A stretch of DNA of 64,000 nt, taken from an uncultured Dysgonomonas sp. (GTDB lineage: Bacteria; Bacteroidota; Bacteroidia; Bacteroidales; Dysgonomonadaceae). The stretch is from positions 1-64,000 of the forward strand of contig NZ_CAKUOF010000010.1 in the NCBI RefSeq assembly GCF_934668725.1. The letters run 5' to 3'. The position numbers were made by a program, and so were the translations under genes. The number at the start of each line of letters is the position of its first letter. Positions within the stretch are counted from its first letter, which is position 1. The notes under the pieces are model-generated. The model was not told where the DNA came from. It saw only the letters and a list, made by a program, of their open reading frames with translations, and searched no databases. Shown here one piece after another: positions 1 to 9,364 of the stretch.

Positions 1-209
1 TTATCAACATCGAAAAAAGACTTCTCGATAATACTCAATTGATCGTCGTCCCAATTCCACCACTCGATATTTAATAATTTGTGAATAATATCTTCTTCAA
101 ACCGATATTTTATGATTCTAATCGGACTGCCAACCGCTACAGCATAGGGGGGGATATCTTTCGAAACCACACTCCCTGCAGCAATTACCACTCCATCTCC
201 AATGGTTAT
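1..209 (-). pseudogene. 5'-truncated hexapeptide-repeat acetyltransferase remnant
   Basis: Read on the minus strand, one open frame encodes a typical C-terminus of a left-handed beta-helix acetyltransferase: TIGDGVVIAAGSVVSKD, then PPYAVAVGSPIRIIKYRF, then an acidic and aromatic tail that continues past the left edge. Upstream, the frame runs into the 3' end of the neighbouring glycosyltransferase and reaches an in-frame TGA after about ten unrelated codons. No ATG precedes the acetyltransferase-like part, so the N-terminal half, which would hold the first coils and the catalytic His, is missing. I read this as a remnant left by recombination at the polysaccharide locus. Acetyl transfer to a sugar is the family function, but this copy is probably inactive. 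Confidence 0.75.
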
Positions 210-1096
210 AACATACTTTTCATCTTCCAGATCTCTTCAACTGTATAATTTTTATATTTTTCAGGTTCTAGAAATCTAAGAATATCAACATCTGAATATT
301 TTCGCCTAATTACACGACAGTAAAGTTTATATATTTTTAAACGTAAACTATTAGAATTAGATACATCTGGACTATTAATTAAATATGAATACAGCTGAGA
401 TAACCGAGGAGAGTACTTTTCTAAAATAGATAATACTTCATTCTGTCTAACTGCTCCTCCAGTTCCTGATTTATGATCCTCGTGGTAGCGATAGATTGAT
501 AATGGCTTAGATAAAGCTTTAAATGAATATCCAGCATCCGAGACTCTTATAAACCACTCCCAATCAAAAGTGTAATGTAAATTTTCGTTTAAAGATCCAA
601 TTTCTAACCAGATTTTTTTCGTCCAAAAGCTTGAAGGCTGAATTATATATGCTAAATCTTTTATTCTATTTCTTAAGGACGTTTCTACCAGATTACTTCC
701 TGTACTCCATAGATATGTATTTTCTCGAAAATGTATACAATTACCAAAATACAAACAATCTCCATTTTCTAGAAAAGTCTGAGCGATAAAATTTAAGACA
801 TTTGGCATCAACATATCATCGCTATTCAACCACATTAAAATATCGCCTGTGGATCGAGTAAAACCTCTATTTATAGCATCAGATTGCCCTTTATCTTTCT
901 GACTCTCCCAATAGCTTATCTCATTATCATATTTTTTTAAAATATCAACTGAATTATCAGAACTCCCACCATCCATTACAATATACTCTAGGTTAGGATA
1001 ATTCTGCCCCAACACTGAAAGAATTGTGTCTTCAAGAAACTGCCCTTGATTATAACTTGGGGTTACTATTGTTATTTTAGGATATTTATTTATCAT
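206..1096 (-). CDS. glycosyltransferase family 2 (polysaccharide locus)
   Basis: The 296-residue protein has a GT-A fold signature from the N-terminus: ITIVTPSYNQG at residues 8-18, a GGSSDNS nucleotide-sugar loop near 43-49, and the metal-binding acidic motif NSDD at 91-94. It would transfer an activated sugar to a growing surface polysaccharide at the cytoplasmic face. The C-terminal 80 residues are basic and lack an obvious membrane span. It is the last intact gene of a minus-strand run (Wzm, Wzt, FkbM, GT2), 27 bases after the FkbM stop. Its stop codon overlaps the acetyltransferase remnant. Donor and acceptor sugars cannot be told from the sequence. Confidence 0.9.
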   Translation of the reverse strand: MINKYPKITIVTPSYNQGQFLEDTILSVLGQNYPNLEYIVMDGGSSDNSVDILKKYDNEISYWESQKDKGQSDAINRGFTRSTGDILMWLNSDDMLMPNVLNFIAQTFLENGDCLYFGNCIHFRENTYLWSTGSNLVETSLRNRIKDLAYIIQPSSFWTKKIWLEIGSLNENLHYTFDWEWFIRVSDAGYSFKALSKPLSIYRYHEDHKSGTGGAVRQNEVLSILEKYSPRLSQLYSYLINSPDVSNSNSLRLKIYKLYCRVIRRKYSDVDILRFLEPEKYKNYTVEEIWKMKSML

Positions 1097-1123
1097 ATAG
1101 ATATTAAACTCTATTCGGTATTA

Positions 1124-1879
1124 TCAATTTTTATTTTTAACAAAGATCGAATCAGCTTGTAAAACCTCACCATTCATAGGTGATACTAATTGTTCTTCAT
1201 TTCCAACGTATTTAAAACCTAAATTTCTAAGTTTATCATATATAACATCAAATAAGGGTTGTTCTTCATATAGTTCTACGAACGTAGTTTCTATAATAAT
1301 TAAGTCGGCATTCTCTAAAAGCTTCACCCCACCATTAATCACCTTATCTTCAAACCCTTGAACATCTATTTTTACCATATATGGCTTTTCTAAATTTTGA
1401 TAAGATAAAACATCATCTAGTCTTTTTATTAAGACAGGTATCTCTGACTCCGATTCTGTTTGTGGAAAATTATCTTTATGAACATGATTCATCTTAAGTA
1501 ATGACGACGAAGGCGTGTAATCATTTAAATGAAAGGTCATTCGATCATCCTTATCCCCCAAGCCAACATTGAAACACTTGAAATGAAGATCATTTTTGAA
1601 GTTATCTTCCAATTTAGCAAATACAGTAGGTATAGGCTCAAAAGAGTATATCATAATTTCCGGGAATAATATTCTCATTCTCTCTGCAAATTGTCCTTCA
1701 TTAGCTCCAATATCTACAATAGTTTTTAGTCCTTTCATTTGTAGCCATTTATGATTATGAATAAAAAGAGCCAATTCATATGCTTTTTTATTATTTGCAT
1801 CTATTTCTGCTTGATTATATTTCCATGCCTTCATCTCATATCCAAAAAGATGAAGGAATTTTTGTATACTTTGTTTCAT
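1124..1879 (-). CDS. FkbM family SAM-dependent methyltransferase
   Basis: This 251-residue protein carries the SAM-binding glycine motif DIGANEG at residues 56-62, an acidic SFEP strand end shortly after it, and the FkbM-typical MVKIDVQGFE stretch in the C-terminal third. FkbM enzymes O-methylate sugars or small molecules; inside a Wzm/Wzt locus the likely substrate is a sugar of the exported glycan, possibly as a chain-terminating cap. The start ATG overlaps the Wzt stop codon in a TAATG arrangement, so the two are probably translationally coupled. Coupling to an exporter with a C-terminal glycan-recognition domain fits a capping role, but that is inference. Confidence 0.88.
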   Translation of the reverse strand: MKQSIQKFLHLFGYEMKAWKYNQAEIDANNKKAYELALFIHNHKWLQMKGLKTIVDIGANEGQFAERMRILFPEIMIYSFEPIPTVFAKLEDNFKNDLHFKCFNVGLGDKDDRMTFHLNDYTPSSSLLKMNHVHKDNFPQTESESEIPVLIKRLDDVLSYQNLEKPYMVKIDVQGFEDKVINGGVKLLENADLIIIETTFVELYEEQPLFDVIYDKLRNLGFKYVGNEEQLVSPMNGEVLQADSIFVKNKN

Positions 1880-3177
1880 TATATTTGTTTTTTATATTCC
1901 AATATTGGTGCTAAAATACCAGGTCTCTTATCATTCCAAATTATAGAATCACTTAATCCCCCCATAATTGTAAAATGAAGCGAAGGCACTTCACTATCAG
2001 GATTTATTATCCATGAAATAAAATGTAAACTTATTAGTGGTTTTATATAATACTCTCCATTATTAAGAACTCTTTTAGGAAATTCCGCATAAAAAGTATT
2101 TCGACCTTTCTGAATTGGAATAATTCTATCTTCAGACACATCTGTATTATAAGACCAAAAAAGTAATTGATCTCTTGTATCATAAACAGCAAATCCTACA
2201 CATAATGCAGAATGTAGTGTTTCAACTTCAAACTCTATTTTAACGTAGAAAACTTGATTATTTGCGAAAACACTCTGGTTGACGTAATCTCCATTTTCAT
2301 TAACGATAGAAATTTCTGTTAATGTACAAAATTCATTATTATACTTATCACCTTTATTTATCCAAGTAGATATTTGAGGTTTTTCATCAAAACTTAAATA
2401 TTTTGATATAATATCAGATGTACCCCCAATGTCATTGACAGTACCATCTTTCATTAATACACACTTGTCACATAATGCTGCAACTGAATTTAGCTGATGA
2501 CTAACAAAAAGTACCGTACGCCCTCCTCCTTGAGAAACATCCTTCATTTTCCCTATTGCCTTTTTCTGGAACTCTGCATCTCCTACTGCTAATACTTCAT
2601 CCACTACTAGAATTTCAGGTTCTAAATGTGCAGCAATAGCAAATCCCAACCTTACAGTCATTCCGGAAGAATACCTTTTAACAGGCGTATCAACATATTT
2701 CGCAATCCCCGAAAAATCGACTATTTCATCAAACTTATTCGTTATTTCCCTTTTGGTCATTCCCAAAATCGCACCGTTCATATAAATATTTTCACGTCCG
2801 GTAAGCTCTCCGTGAAATCCCGTACCAACTTCCAGCAACGAAGCAATACGTCCCTTGGCTCTGATACTTCCGGTTGTAGGAGATGTAACCCTTGAAAGAA
2901 TTTTAAGTAAAGTCGATTTTCCGGCTCCATTCTTCCCTATAATACCTACAACTTCTCCTTGTTTTACATTAAAAGTAATATCTTTTAATGCCCATACATA
3001 ATCACTTGTCGATTTTACACTTCTGTCATTAACCTGTCCAACCTGCAAATAAGGGTCTTCCTTGCCACGCACCAAGTGCCACCAACGATTTATATCATGA
3101 GTTAAAGTACCTGTTCCAATTGTACCTAAACGGTACTGTTTCGATACATTTTCAAATTCAATTACGGTATTTGACAT
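1879..3177 (-). CDS. polysaccharide ABC exporter, ATP-binding subunit (Wzt type)
   Basis: The 432-residue protein has Walker A GKNGAGKST at 81-89, the signature YSSGM at 169-173 and Walker B ILVVDE at 189-194, which is the TagH/Wzt pattern. Residues from about 275 to the end form an extra beta-rich domain like the Wzt C-terminal carbohydrate-binding domain, which in O-antigen exporters recognises the finished, capped chain. It would power export of undecaprenyl-linked polysaccharide with the permease encoded 110 bases upstream. The next gene is an FkbM methyltransferase that overlaps its stop codon, consistent with cap-dependent export. The substrate (O-antigen or other surface glycan) is not determined by sequence. 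Confidence 0.93.
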   Translation of the reverse strand: MSNTVIEFENVSKQYRLGTIGTGTLTHDINRWWHLVRGKEDPYLQVGQVNDRSVKSTSDYVWALKDITFNVKQGEVVGIIGKNGAGKSTLLKILSRVTSPTTGSIRAKGRIASLLEVGTGFHGELTGRENIYMNGAILGMTKREITNKFDEIVDFSGIAKYVDTPVKRYSSGMTVRLGFAIAAHLEPEILVVDEVLAVGDAEFQKKAIGKMKDVSQGGGRTVLFVSHQLNSVAALCDKCVLMKDGTVNDIGGTSDIISKYLSFDEKPQISTWINKGDKYNNEFCTLTEISIVNENGDYVNQSVFANNQVFYVKIEFEVETLHSALCVGFAVYDTRDQLLFWSYNTDVSEDRIIPIQKGRNTFYAEFPKRVLNNGEYYIKPLISLHFISWIINPDSEVPSLHFTIMGGLSDSIIWNDKRPGILAPILEYKKQI

Positions 3178-3287
3178 ATAAAATGTTCTGTTTTATTAAG
3201 CAATGTAAAACCTGTATACTACTAAAAGATATAGCCGACTATTAACATTATAATTACCAAAGCAATACAAAGGCTTCAAGCCTTAAA

Positions 3288-4151
3288 TTATACAATATCT
3301 ATAAATCGACGTTCAACTTTATTAAAAGTAACAATACCAATTAAAACAATTATAACGGTAAATACTCCACTATAAAGCAAACCACCCCACGACAACTCTC
3401 CTGTCCCCAACATTCCATATCTAAAAGCCTCGACAACTGAAGATAACGGATTCAATTGAATAATCCATTTAAAAGCACCGTACTTTGCAGGAATGGCTGA
3501 TAACGGATAAATAACCGGAGTAATATACATCATTAAGCCAATGGCAAAAGAAAATAAGATGTTCAAATCTCGATACTTAATAGTTACTGATGAAATAATA
3601 ATACCAATACCAAAACCGATACCAGCCATCATAATTACCAGAAGAGGAAACAGCAGTACAGCACTATTTACACCTATTGGAGAACCATTAAATAAAAAGT
3701 AGATATAGATTGAAAAGAATAACAACAACTGAATAAACATTTTCAAAACAGCCGAAACCAAACCGGCAATAGGCACTACAAGCCTAGGAAAATAAACCTT
3801 ACTAAAGACATTCGCATTTCCCATAAAGGTACCCGAACTACGCCCCAAGCAATCTGTAAAATAATTCCAGCACAAAACACCGGCCATATAAAATAACATG
3901 GGAGGTAAACCGTCAGTAGAAATCTGAGCAATACCTCCAAATACCAATGTATAAATAAGAGTCGAGAAAATAGGTTGAATAAAAAACCAAAGAGGGCCTA
4001 ATATGGTCTGCTTATAAGCAGAAATAAAATCTCTTTTAACATACAGATACAATAAATCTTTGTACTTCCAAACCTCTTTTAAGTTCAGATGAATACCCTT
4101 TTCTTTGGGTTTTATGACGATATCCCACTCATCGTCTTTAACTATATCCAT
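3288..4151 (-). CDS. polysaccharide ABC exporter, permease subunit (Wzm type)
   Basis: A 287-residue ABC-2 type inner-membrane protein with about six hydrophobic spans and a cytoplasmic N-terminal amphipathic stretch containing the LYLYVKRDF segment typical of O-antigen export permeases. It pairs with the Wzt-like ATPase downstream on the same strand to move lipid-linked glycan across the inner membrane. It appears to be the first gene of the visible polysaccharide operon. The region upstream, to 4294, holds the terminator of the acyl-CoA ligase gene transcribed towards it, so this operon probably has its own promoter in about 140 bases. Confidence 0.92.
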   Translation of the reverse strand: MDIVKDDEWDIVIKPKEKGIHLNLKEVWKYKDLLYLYVKRDFISAYKQTILGPLWFFIQPIFSTLIYTLVFGGIAQISTDGLPPMLFYMAGVLCWNYFTDCLGRSSGTFMGNANVFSKVYFPRLVVPIAGLVSAVLKMFIQLLLFFSIYIYFLFNGSPIGVNSAVLLFPLLVIMMAGIGFGIGIIISSVTIKYRDLNILFSFAIGLMMYITPVIYPLSAIPAKYGAFKWIIQLNPLSSVVEAFRYGMLGTGELSWGGLLYSGVFTVIIVLIGIVTFNKVERRFIDIV

Positions 4152-4231
4152 ACAGTATAAAGTAATTAAATAAATTAATATCAGACGACAAAGATAACAC
4201 TTTTATGGAAAATGTATTCATCATCCAGATA

Positions 4232-4261
4232 CATAAAACGCCCATGTTAAATTATGGGCGT
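4232..4261 (-). terminator. intrinsic terminator after the acyl-CoA ligase gene
   Basis: An 8-bp perfect stem, ACGCCCAT against ATGGGCGT (4238-4245 and 4254-4261) with an 8-base loop, is followed on the minus strand by four Ts. It lies 33 bases past the ligase stop codon and separates it from the polysaccharide operon. Confidence 0.8.
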
Positions 4262-4293
4262 CCTATTATGTTAATTAACAATATATAGAGGTA

Positions 4294-5952
4294 TTATGTT
4301 TCGTATAAATATCTTTTTATACTCTTTTTAGGCGTTTTTTCAAACTCTGTAGGATAAATATGTATAGAAGAAATAGCCTCATAGTTTGCAACAGACTTAT
4401 TTAAAACCTGTTTATTCTCCTCCATTATTGCATCTAAATCGGTTGACGACAGTCCGGTTACATTCATTGTCTCATAATCAGGATAAACCAGAGCTACCAA
4501 TTTATTATTCCGCGTTACAACCAGAGACTCTGTCACATAAGGCAGATTGTTTAGTTTAGCCTCTATTTCTTCGGGAAATATATTTTGCCCGCTGGCTCCC
4601 AATATCATAGTTTTACTTCGACCCCTCAGGTAAATCCTGTTATCTTTATCTATTGTACCTAAATCGCCTGTTTTAAGCCAGCCATCCTCAGTAAAAGCTG
4701 CTTTTGTAGCTTCTTCATTCTTATAATATCCCTTCATCACGTTCTCTCCTCGAACCTGTATTTCACCCAAAGTATTATAAGGATCAGGAGAATCAACCCG
4801 AACTTCCATTATGGACAATACCTTACCACAAGAAGTTGGTATAAAATCATAGTGGTGATCGTATGAAATCAAAGGTGCACATTCAGTCATTCCATAACCA
4901 ACCGTAAAAGGAAATTTAATCTTATACAGAAAACTCTCTACCTCTTTATTAAATGCTGCGCCACCTATAATAACCTCAGTAAAACATCCCCCTAAAGCAT
5001 CTACTAGACCTTTTCTGATTTTAGCATATATCTGATCTCTAACCAAAGGAATCTTTAATGCCATTTTAATACTCGATTTTTCAAGCTTGGGCAGAATGGC
5101 TTTTTTATAGAGTTTTTCGATAACTAAAGGAACAGTAACTATCAGATTGGGCTTTATTTCCGAGAATGCAGCAGCTAATATCTTAGGAGAAGGAGCTTTA
5201 CCCAATAAAGTCACATGAACCCCTTCCGATAATGCATAAAGAAAATCAAATGCACATCCATATGCATGTGCTAATGGCAAAAAGGAAACAACCCTTTCTC
5301 CTCTAAATAACAGATCTAATTTTTTAGCATAAGTAACATTTCCCGCTAAATTATTAGCAAACAACATAACCCCTTTACTAAAGCCGGTAGTCCCTGATGT
5401 ATAATTGATAAGAACCATTTCCGAATTATCAACATCTGCATAGACTACATCATCTTTAGTAAAACCATCAGGATATTTATAAGTCATTTCATTATCCAAA
5501 TTCTGGATAATAGACTTTATGTGCTTCTTGCTATTATCATATATGCACGAAAAATCAGATAAAGAAAAAATACCTGTCAAATGTGACATTTGCCCTTCTT
5601 CCAATCCTTCCCAGATCGAGTCACTAACAAAAAGCAATTCCGATTCCGAATGATTTACAATATGATGCACATTATCAGGGTGAAAATCTTGGAGAATGGG
5701 TACGATAACGGCTCCGTAAGTTATAGTAGCCATATAAACAACACACCATTGACGTGTATTCTTACCTATAAGTGCTATTTTAGTTCCTTTTTTTATCTCA
5801 AGTTTATCAAATAAAATATGTAAACGAGCAATTTCTCTTGCAAGGTCTTTGTATAATAATGTATTGGAGTCTCCATAATCGGATAATGCCGGCAAGTCCC
5901 AATTATATTTGAAACTATCCTCATATAATTTAATGAAATTCTCTTTAATCAT
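4294..5952 (-). CDS. AMP-dependent synthetase / acyl-CoA ligase
   Basis: A 552-residue adenylate-forming enzyme. The phosphate-binding loop YTSGTTGFSKG is at residues 184-194, the aromatic-acidic GYGMTE motif lies in the middle third, and GWLKTGDLG precedes the hinge near 430. The C-terminal lysine region is KTPKKSIKRYL. The family activates a carboxylate with ATP and loads it on CoA; similarity of layout to long-chain fatty acid CoA ligases makes a fatty acid the likeliest substrate. It is monocistronic, with a promoter box about 30 bases upstream and its own terminator. It is divergent from mtaB. Confidence 0.88.
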   Translation of the reverse strand: MIKENFIKLYEDSFKYNWDLPALSDYGDSNTLLYKDLAREIARLHILFDKLEIKKGTKIALIGKNTRQWCVVYMATITYGAVIVPILQDFHPDNVHHIVNHSESELLFVSDSIWEGLEEGQMSHLTGIFSLSDFSCIYDNSKKHIKSIIQNLDNEMTYKYPDGFTKDDVVYADVDNSEMVLINYTSGTTGFSKGVMLFANNLAGNVTYAKKLDLLFRGERVVSFLPLAHAYGCAFDFLYALSEGVHVTLLGKAPSPKILAAAFSEIKPNLIVTVPLVIEKLYKKAILPKLEKSSIKMALKIPLVRDQIYAKIRKGLVDALGGCFTEVIIGGAAFNKEVESFLYKIKFPFTVGYGMTECAPLISYDHHYDFIPTSCGKVLSIMEVRVDSPDPYNTLGEIQVRGENVMKGYYKNEEATKAAFTEDGWLKTGDLGTIDKDNRIYLRGRSKTMILGASGQNIFPEEIEAKLNNLPYVTESLVVTRNNKLVALVYPDYETMNVTGLSSTDLDAIMEENKQVLNKSVANYEAISSIHIYPTEFEKTPKKSIKRYLYET

Positions 5953-5981
5953 AAAAATTGCTCATTTTTTTAATATTTGTG

Positions 5982-5989
5982 CAAAAGTA
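5982..5989 (-). promoter_or_regulatory. -7 promoter box for the acyl-CoA ligase gene
   Basis: TACTTTTG on the minus strand matches the Bacteroidetes TAnnTTTG box and lies 30 bases before the start codon. No convincing -33 TTTG at standard spacing was picked out. Confidence 0.6.
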
Positions 5990-6044
5990 GATACAACAAT
6001 GGTATTTCCAAACTTTTTTAACTTCAATATTGATCCATTTTGTG

Positions 6045-6052
6045 TATTTTTG
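6045..6052 (+). promoter_or_regulatory. -7 promoter box for the mtaB operon
   Basis: TATTTTTG matches TAnnTTTG and lies 76 bases before the mtaB start, in the divergent intergenic region with the ligase promoter. The -33 side is not clear. Confidence 0.55.
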
Positions 6053-6127
6053 CAAGCTATTTAATAATATATATTTATACTACATTGAGTATCAATACAT
6101 ACTCAATCATATTTGCTTAATAAATAA

Positions 6128-7438
6128 ATGACAGATAATACTATATTCGAAAATAAACTTGCCACCTATCTCACTTTAGGATGTAAGTTGAATTTTGCTG
6201 AAACTTCGGCTATTGGAAAACAATTGTCAGAAGTGGGGGTACGTAAAGCCCGTGAAGGGGAGATTGCCCATATATGCGTTATAAATACTTGCTCTGTTAC
6301 TGAATTTGCAGACAAAAAATGCAGACAAGCCGTTCGAAAACTTATCAAAGAAAATCCGGGCGCATATGTTATCGTAACAGGCTGTTATGCCCAACTTAAG
6401 CCCGATGATATAGCCTCAATAGATGGTGTTGACATTGTGCTGGGAGCTGAACAAAAGCTAGATGTGATAGCTTATCTTGACGAACTTAAGAAAAAAGAAA
6501 AAGGTACGGTCTTTACCAGCAAAACCAATCATATAAGAACATTTGTCCCCTCTTGCTCAAAAGACGATAGAACCCGTTACTTTCTCAAAGTACAAGATGG
6601 TTGCGACTATTTCTGCTCTTTCTGTACAATACCATTTGCCAGAGGAAGAAGCCGCAATGGCAGCGTAGCTGATTTGGTAAAGCAAGCCGAAGAGGTTGCC
6701 GCAAATGGAGGTAAAGAGATTGTTTTGACAGGCGTAAACATAGGGGATTTTGGAAAAACAACCGGAGAAACATTCTTTGATCTGGTAAAAGCATTGGATA
6801 ACGTAGATGGTATTGCCCGATATCGTATATCATCTATCGAACCCAACCTTCTAACTGATGAGATTATAGAATTTGTGGCACAATCTAAGCGATTTGCTCC
6901 GCACTTCCATATCCCGTTACAATCAGGGTCTGACAGTGTATTAAAATTAATGAAACGGAAATATGACACAGCTTTATTCAGACATAAAGTTGAAAAAATA
7001 AAAAGTATTCTACCTCATGCCTTCATCGGAGTAGATGTAATTGTAGGTACACGCGGTGAAACCGATGAATATTTCGAAGAATGCCGACAATTTATTGAGA
7101 GCCTCGATATTTCGCAACTACATGTATTTACTTATTCAGAACGCCCTAACACACAAGCTCTGAAAATAGAACATATTGTTGATGTTAAAACCAAACATGC
7201 CAGAAGTAAAATTTTATTAGATATATCGGATCGAAAACTTAGAGATTTCTACCTGTCTCAAAAAGGACTACTAAGGAAAGCTCTCTTTGAACATTCTGTA
7301 CATGATAATAAAATGTATGGCTTCACTGAAAACTATGTGAAAATAGAGCGTGAATACGATGAAAAACTCGTAAATGTGGTAGGAGAAGTGCATCTAGGAG
7401 GATTAAATACAGAAGGAACAGCTGTAGTACTTCAATAA
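6128..7438 (+). CDS. mtaB: tRNA t6A37 methylthiotransferase MtaB
   Basis: The 436-residue radical-SAM enzyme converts N6-threonylcarbamoyladenosine at tRNA position 37 to its 2-methylthio form. The N-terminal UPF0004 domain has the three cysteines expected to hold the auxiliary 4Fe-4S cluster at C19, C55 and C86. The radical-SAM triad is C159, C163 and C166 in the motif CDYFCSFC, followed by a TIM-barrel half with PLQSGSDSVL. The C-terminal 60 residues would form the tRNA-binding TRAM-like region. It starts the plus-strand operon with a lipid A acyltransferase and a glycosyltransferase: its stop is one base before the next start. Confidence 0.95.
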   Translation: MTDNTIFENKLATYLTLGCKLNFAETSAIGKQLSEVGVRKAREGEIAHICVINTCSVTEFADKKCRQAVRKLIKENPGAYVIVTGCYAQLKPDDIASIDGVDIVLGAEQKLDVIAYLDELKKKEKGTVFTSKTNHIRTFVPSCSKDDRTRYFLKVQDGCDYFCSFCTIPFARGRSRNGSVADLVKQAEEVAANGGKEIVLTGVNIGDFGKTTGETFFDLVKALDNVDGIARYRISSIEPNLLTDEIIEFVAQSKRFAPHFHIPLQSGSDSVLKLMKRKYDTALFRHKVEKIKSILPHAFIGVDVIVGTRGETDEYFEECRQFIESLDISQLHVFTYSERPNTQALKIEHIVDVKTKHARSKILLDISDRKLRDFYLSQKGLLRKALFEHSVHDNKMYGFTENYVKIEREYDEKLVNVVGEVHLGGLNTEGTAVVLQ

Positions 7439-7439
7439 A

Positions 7440-8333
7440 ATGAATAAAATAGTATACAACATAATATACGCCGTATTATATATACATGCTCTGTTACCAC
7501 TTAGAGTATTGTATATACTATCCGATTTATTGTATATTCCCGTATACTATATTGTCAGATACCGGAGAAAAGTTGTAAAAGAAAACCTCAAAAATTCTTT
7601 TCCTGATAAAAACGATAAAGAATTATTGAAACTGGAACGCGACTTTTACCATCATTTTTGCGATTACTTTGTTGAGACTATAAAGCTACTACATATAACA
7701 GATGAGGAGATACAGAAGCGAATCACATTCAAAAACATTGAATTAGTTGCAGAACTGATGAAGGATGGAAATTCTGCCATTATGTATCTTGGTCATTATG
7801 GGAACTGGGAATGGGTACCGTCTATCACTTTAGAGTTCGAAAAAGACACCTTATTAGGACAAATCTATCGCCCGCTTAAGAATGAAGCTTTTGATAAACT
7901 CTTTCTTAAAATAAGGAGTCGCTTTGGCAGTGTAAGCATTCCTAAAAATAATACTTTGAGATCTATTATTCAATATAAAAGATCAGGACAAAAAGTGCTT
8001 ATCGGGTTTATGTCCGACCAAACTCCATCCTGGAATAATATACATTATTGGACTAAGTTCATGAATCAAGATACAGGAGTATTCACAGGTGTTGAACGAA
8101 TAGCCAAGCAAACAGGTTTTTCAATCACTTATCTTGATATCACGAGGGTATCACGAGGCAAATATAACTGCGAAGTAAAGCTGATCTCAGCAAATCCAAA
8201 AGAGGAGCCTGAATTTGCAATCACAGAAAGATATATTCGGGAGATGGAAAAAACCATCTTACGAAATCCTGCTTATTGGCTTTGGACTCATAAACGCTGG
8301 AAATATAAGAAAAAAGACTTCTTAAACGAATGA
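7440..8333 (+). CDS. lipid A late acyltransferase (LpxL/HtrB family)
   Basis: This 297-residue inner-membrane protein has an N-terminal hydrophobic anchor (about residues 5-38) and the catalytic HX4E motif of lysophospholipid-type acyltransferases, H119 to E124 in GHYGNWEW. It also has the IGFMSDQTP block found in HtrB homologues. It would add a secondary acyl chain to Kdo-lipid A or its precursor. Translation is coupled on both sides: one base separates it from mtaB, and its last four bases overlap the next gene in ATGA form. Which acyl chain and position it uses is not visible; ornithine or amino-lipid acyl transfer is an alternative for this family. Confidence 0.88.
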   Translation: MNKIVYNIIYAVLYIHALLPLRVLYILSDLLYIPVYYIVRYRRKVVKENLKNSFPDKNDKELLKLERDFYHHFCDYFVETIKLLHITDEEIQKRITFKNIELVAELMKDGNSAIMYLGHYGNWEWVPSITLEFEKDTLLGQIYRPLKNEAFDKLFLKIRSRFGSVSIPKNNTLRSIIQYKRSGQKVLIGFMSDQTPSWNNIHYWTKFMNQDTGVFTGVERIAKQTGFSITYLDITRVSRGKYNCEVKLISANPKEEPEFAITERYIREMEKTILRNPAYWLWTHKRWKYKKKDFLNE

Positions 8334-9364
8334 AAAAAGCATCTGTTGTTATTCTTAATTGGAATGGAAAACGACTTCTCGAAGAATTTCTGCCTTCTAT
8401 TGTCAAATATACCAATAGTGCTATTGCCGATATTGTTATTGCTGACAATGCATCGACTGACTCTTCTCTTGCTTTCATCAGACAACACTACCCCAGCCTA
8501 TCTATTATTGAGTTATCTGAAAATTATGGCTATGCAGATGGATACAATAAAGCCCTTACCCAAATAAACAGCCAATATTCAATACTTCTGAATTCAGATG
8601 TAGAAGTCACCGAAAACTGGCTTGAACCTTTACTCGACTTTTTAGACACGAATGAAAATGTAGCCGCTGTTCAACCCAAAATATTAGCCCAAAGAGATAA
8701 AAAGTATTTTGAGTATGCAGGAGCAGCAGGTGGTTTTATAGATAAATATGGTTATCCCTTCTGTAGGGGAAGAATTTTCGATTCAGTAGAAAAAGATACA
8801 AATCAATACGACCAAGCCTGTGATGTATTTTGGGCATCGGGAGCATGTCTTGTCATTCGTACAGATATATACAAGCTAATAGGTGGTTTAGACAGTGCTT
8901 TCTTTGCACACATGGAAGAAATCGATCTATGCTGGAGATTAAATGCCCAAGGGCTAAAAGTCGTATGTATACCTCAGTCAGTAGTATATCACGTAGGCGG
9001 AGCTACCTTAACTGAAGAAAGTCCTAAAAAAACCTTCCTGAATTTTAGAAACAATCTTCTAATGCTTTATAAAAACCTAGAAGAAAGAGAGTTTAAACAA
9101 ATCTATAAAGTACGATTTATTCTAGACTATTTGGCGGCTATTCAAATGATAACCAAAGGTAAATTCAAGAATGCCAAGGCTACTCATCGGGCACATATGG
9201 AGTTCAACAATATGAAAAAGAATTTCAACAAAGCAAGAAAAGAAAATTTAGAAAAACAAACAGCACAAAATATAACTTCAATATTTCCTAAAAGTATATT
9301 ATGGCAATTTTTCATTAAAGGCCATAAAACATTTAACTCTTTAATATGGAAGATAAATAATTAG
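8330..9364 (+). CDS. glycosyltransferase family 2 (rhamnosyltransferase-like)
   Basis: A 344-residue GT2 protein opening with SVVILNWNGKRLL, then an IADNASTDSS loop, the acidic donor-binding motif NSDVEV at 88-93 and a MEEIDLCWRL catalytic-region block near residue 200. These are features of the rhamnosyl- or N-acetylglucosaminyltransferase-like GT2 subgroup. The C-terminal 80 residues are basic and may bind the membrane face. It overlaps the lipid A acyltransferase by four bases, which suggests a role in LPS core or other envelope glycolipid synthesis. The sugar is unknown. Confidence 0.88.
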   Translation: MKKASVVILNWNGKRLLEEFLPSIVKYTNSAIADIVIADNASTDSSLAFIRQHYPSLSIIELSENYGYADGYNKALTQINSQYSILLNSDVEVTENWLEPLLDFLDTNENVAAVQPKILAQRDKKYFEYAGAAGGFIDKYGYPFCRGRIFDSVEKDTNQYDQACDVFWASGACLVIRTDIYKLIGGLDSAFFAHMEEIDLCWRLNAQGLKVVCIPQSVVYHVGGATLTEESPKKTFLNFRNNLLMLYKNLEEREFKQIYKVRFILDYLAAIQMITKGKFKNAKATHRAHMEFNNMKKNFNKARKENLEKQTAQNITSIFPKSILWQFFIKGHKTFNSLIWKINN

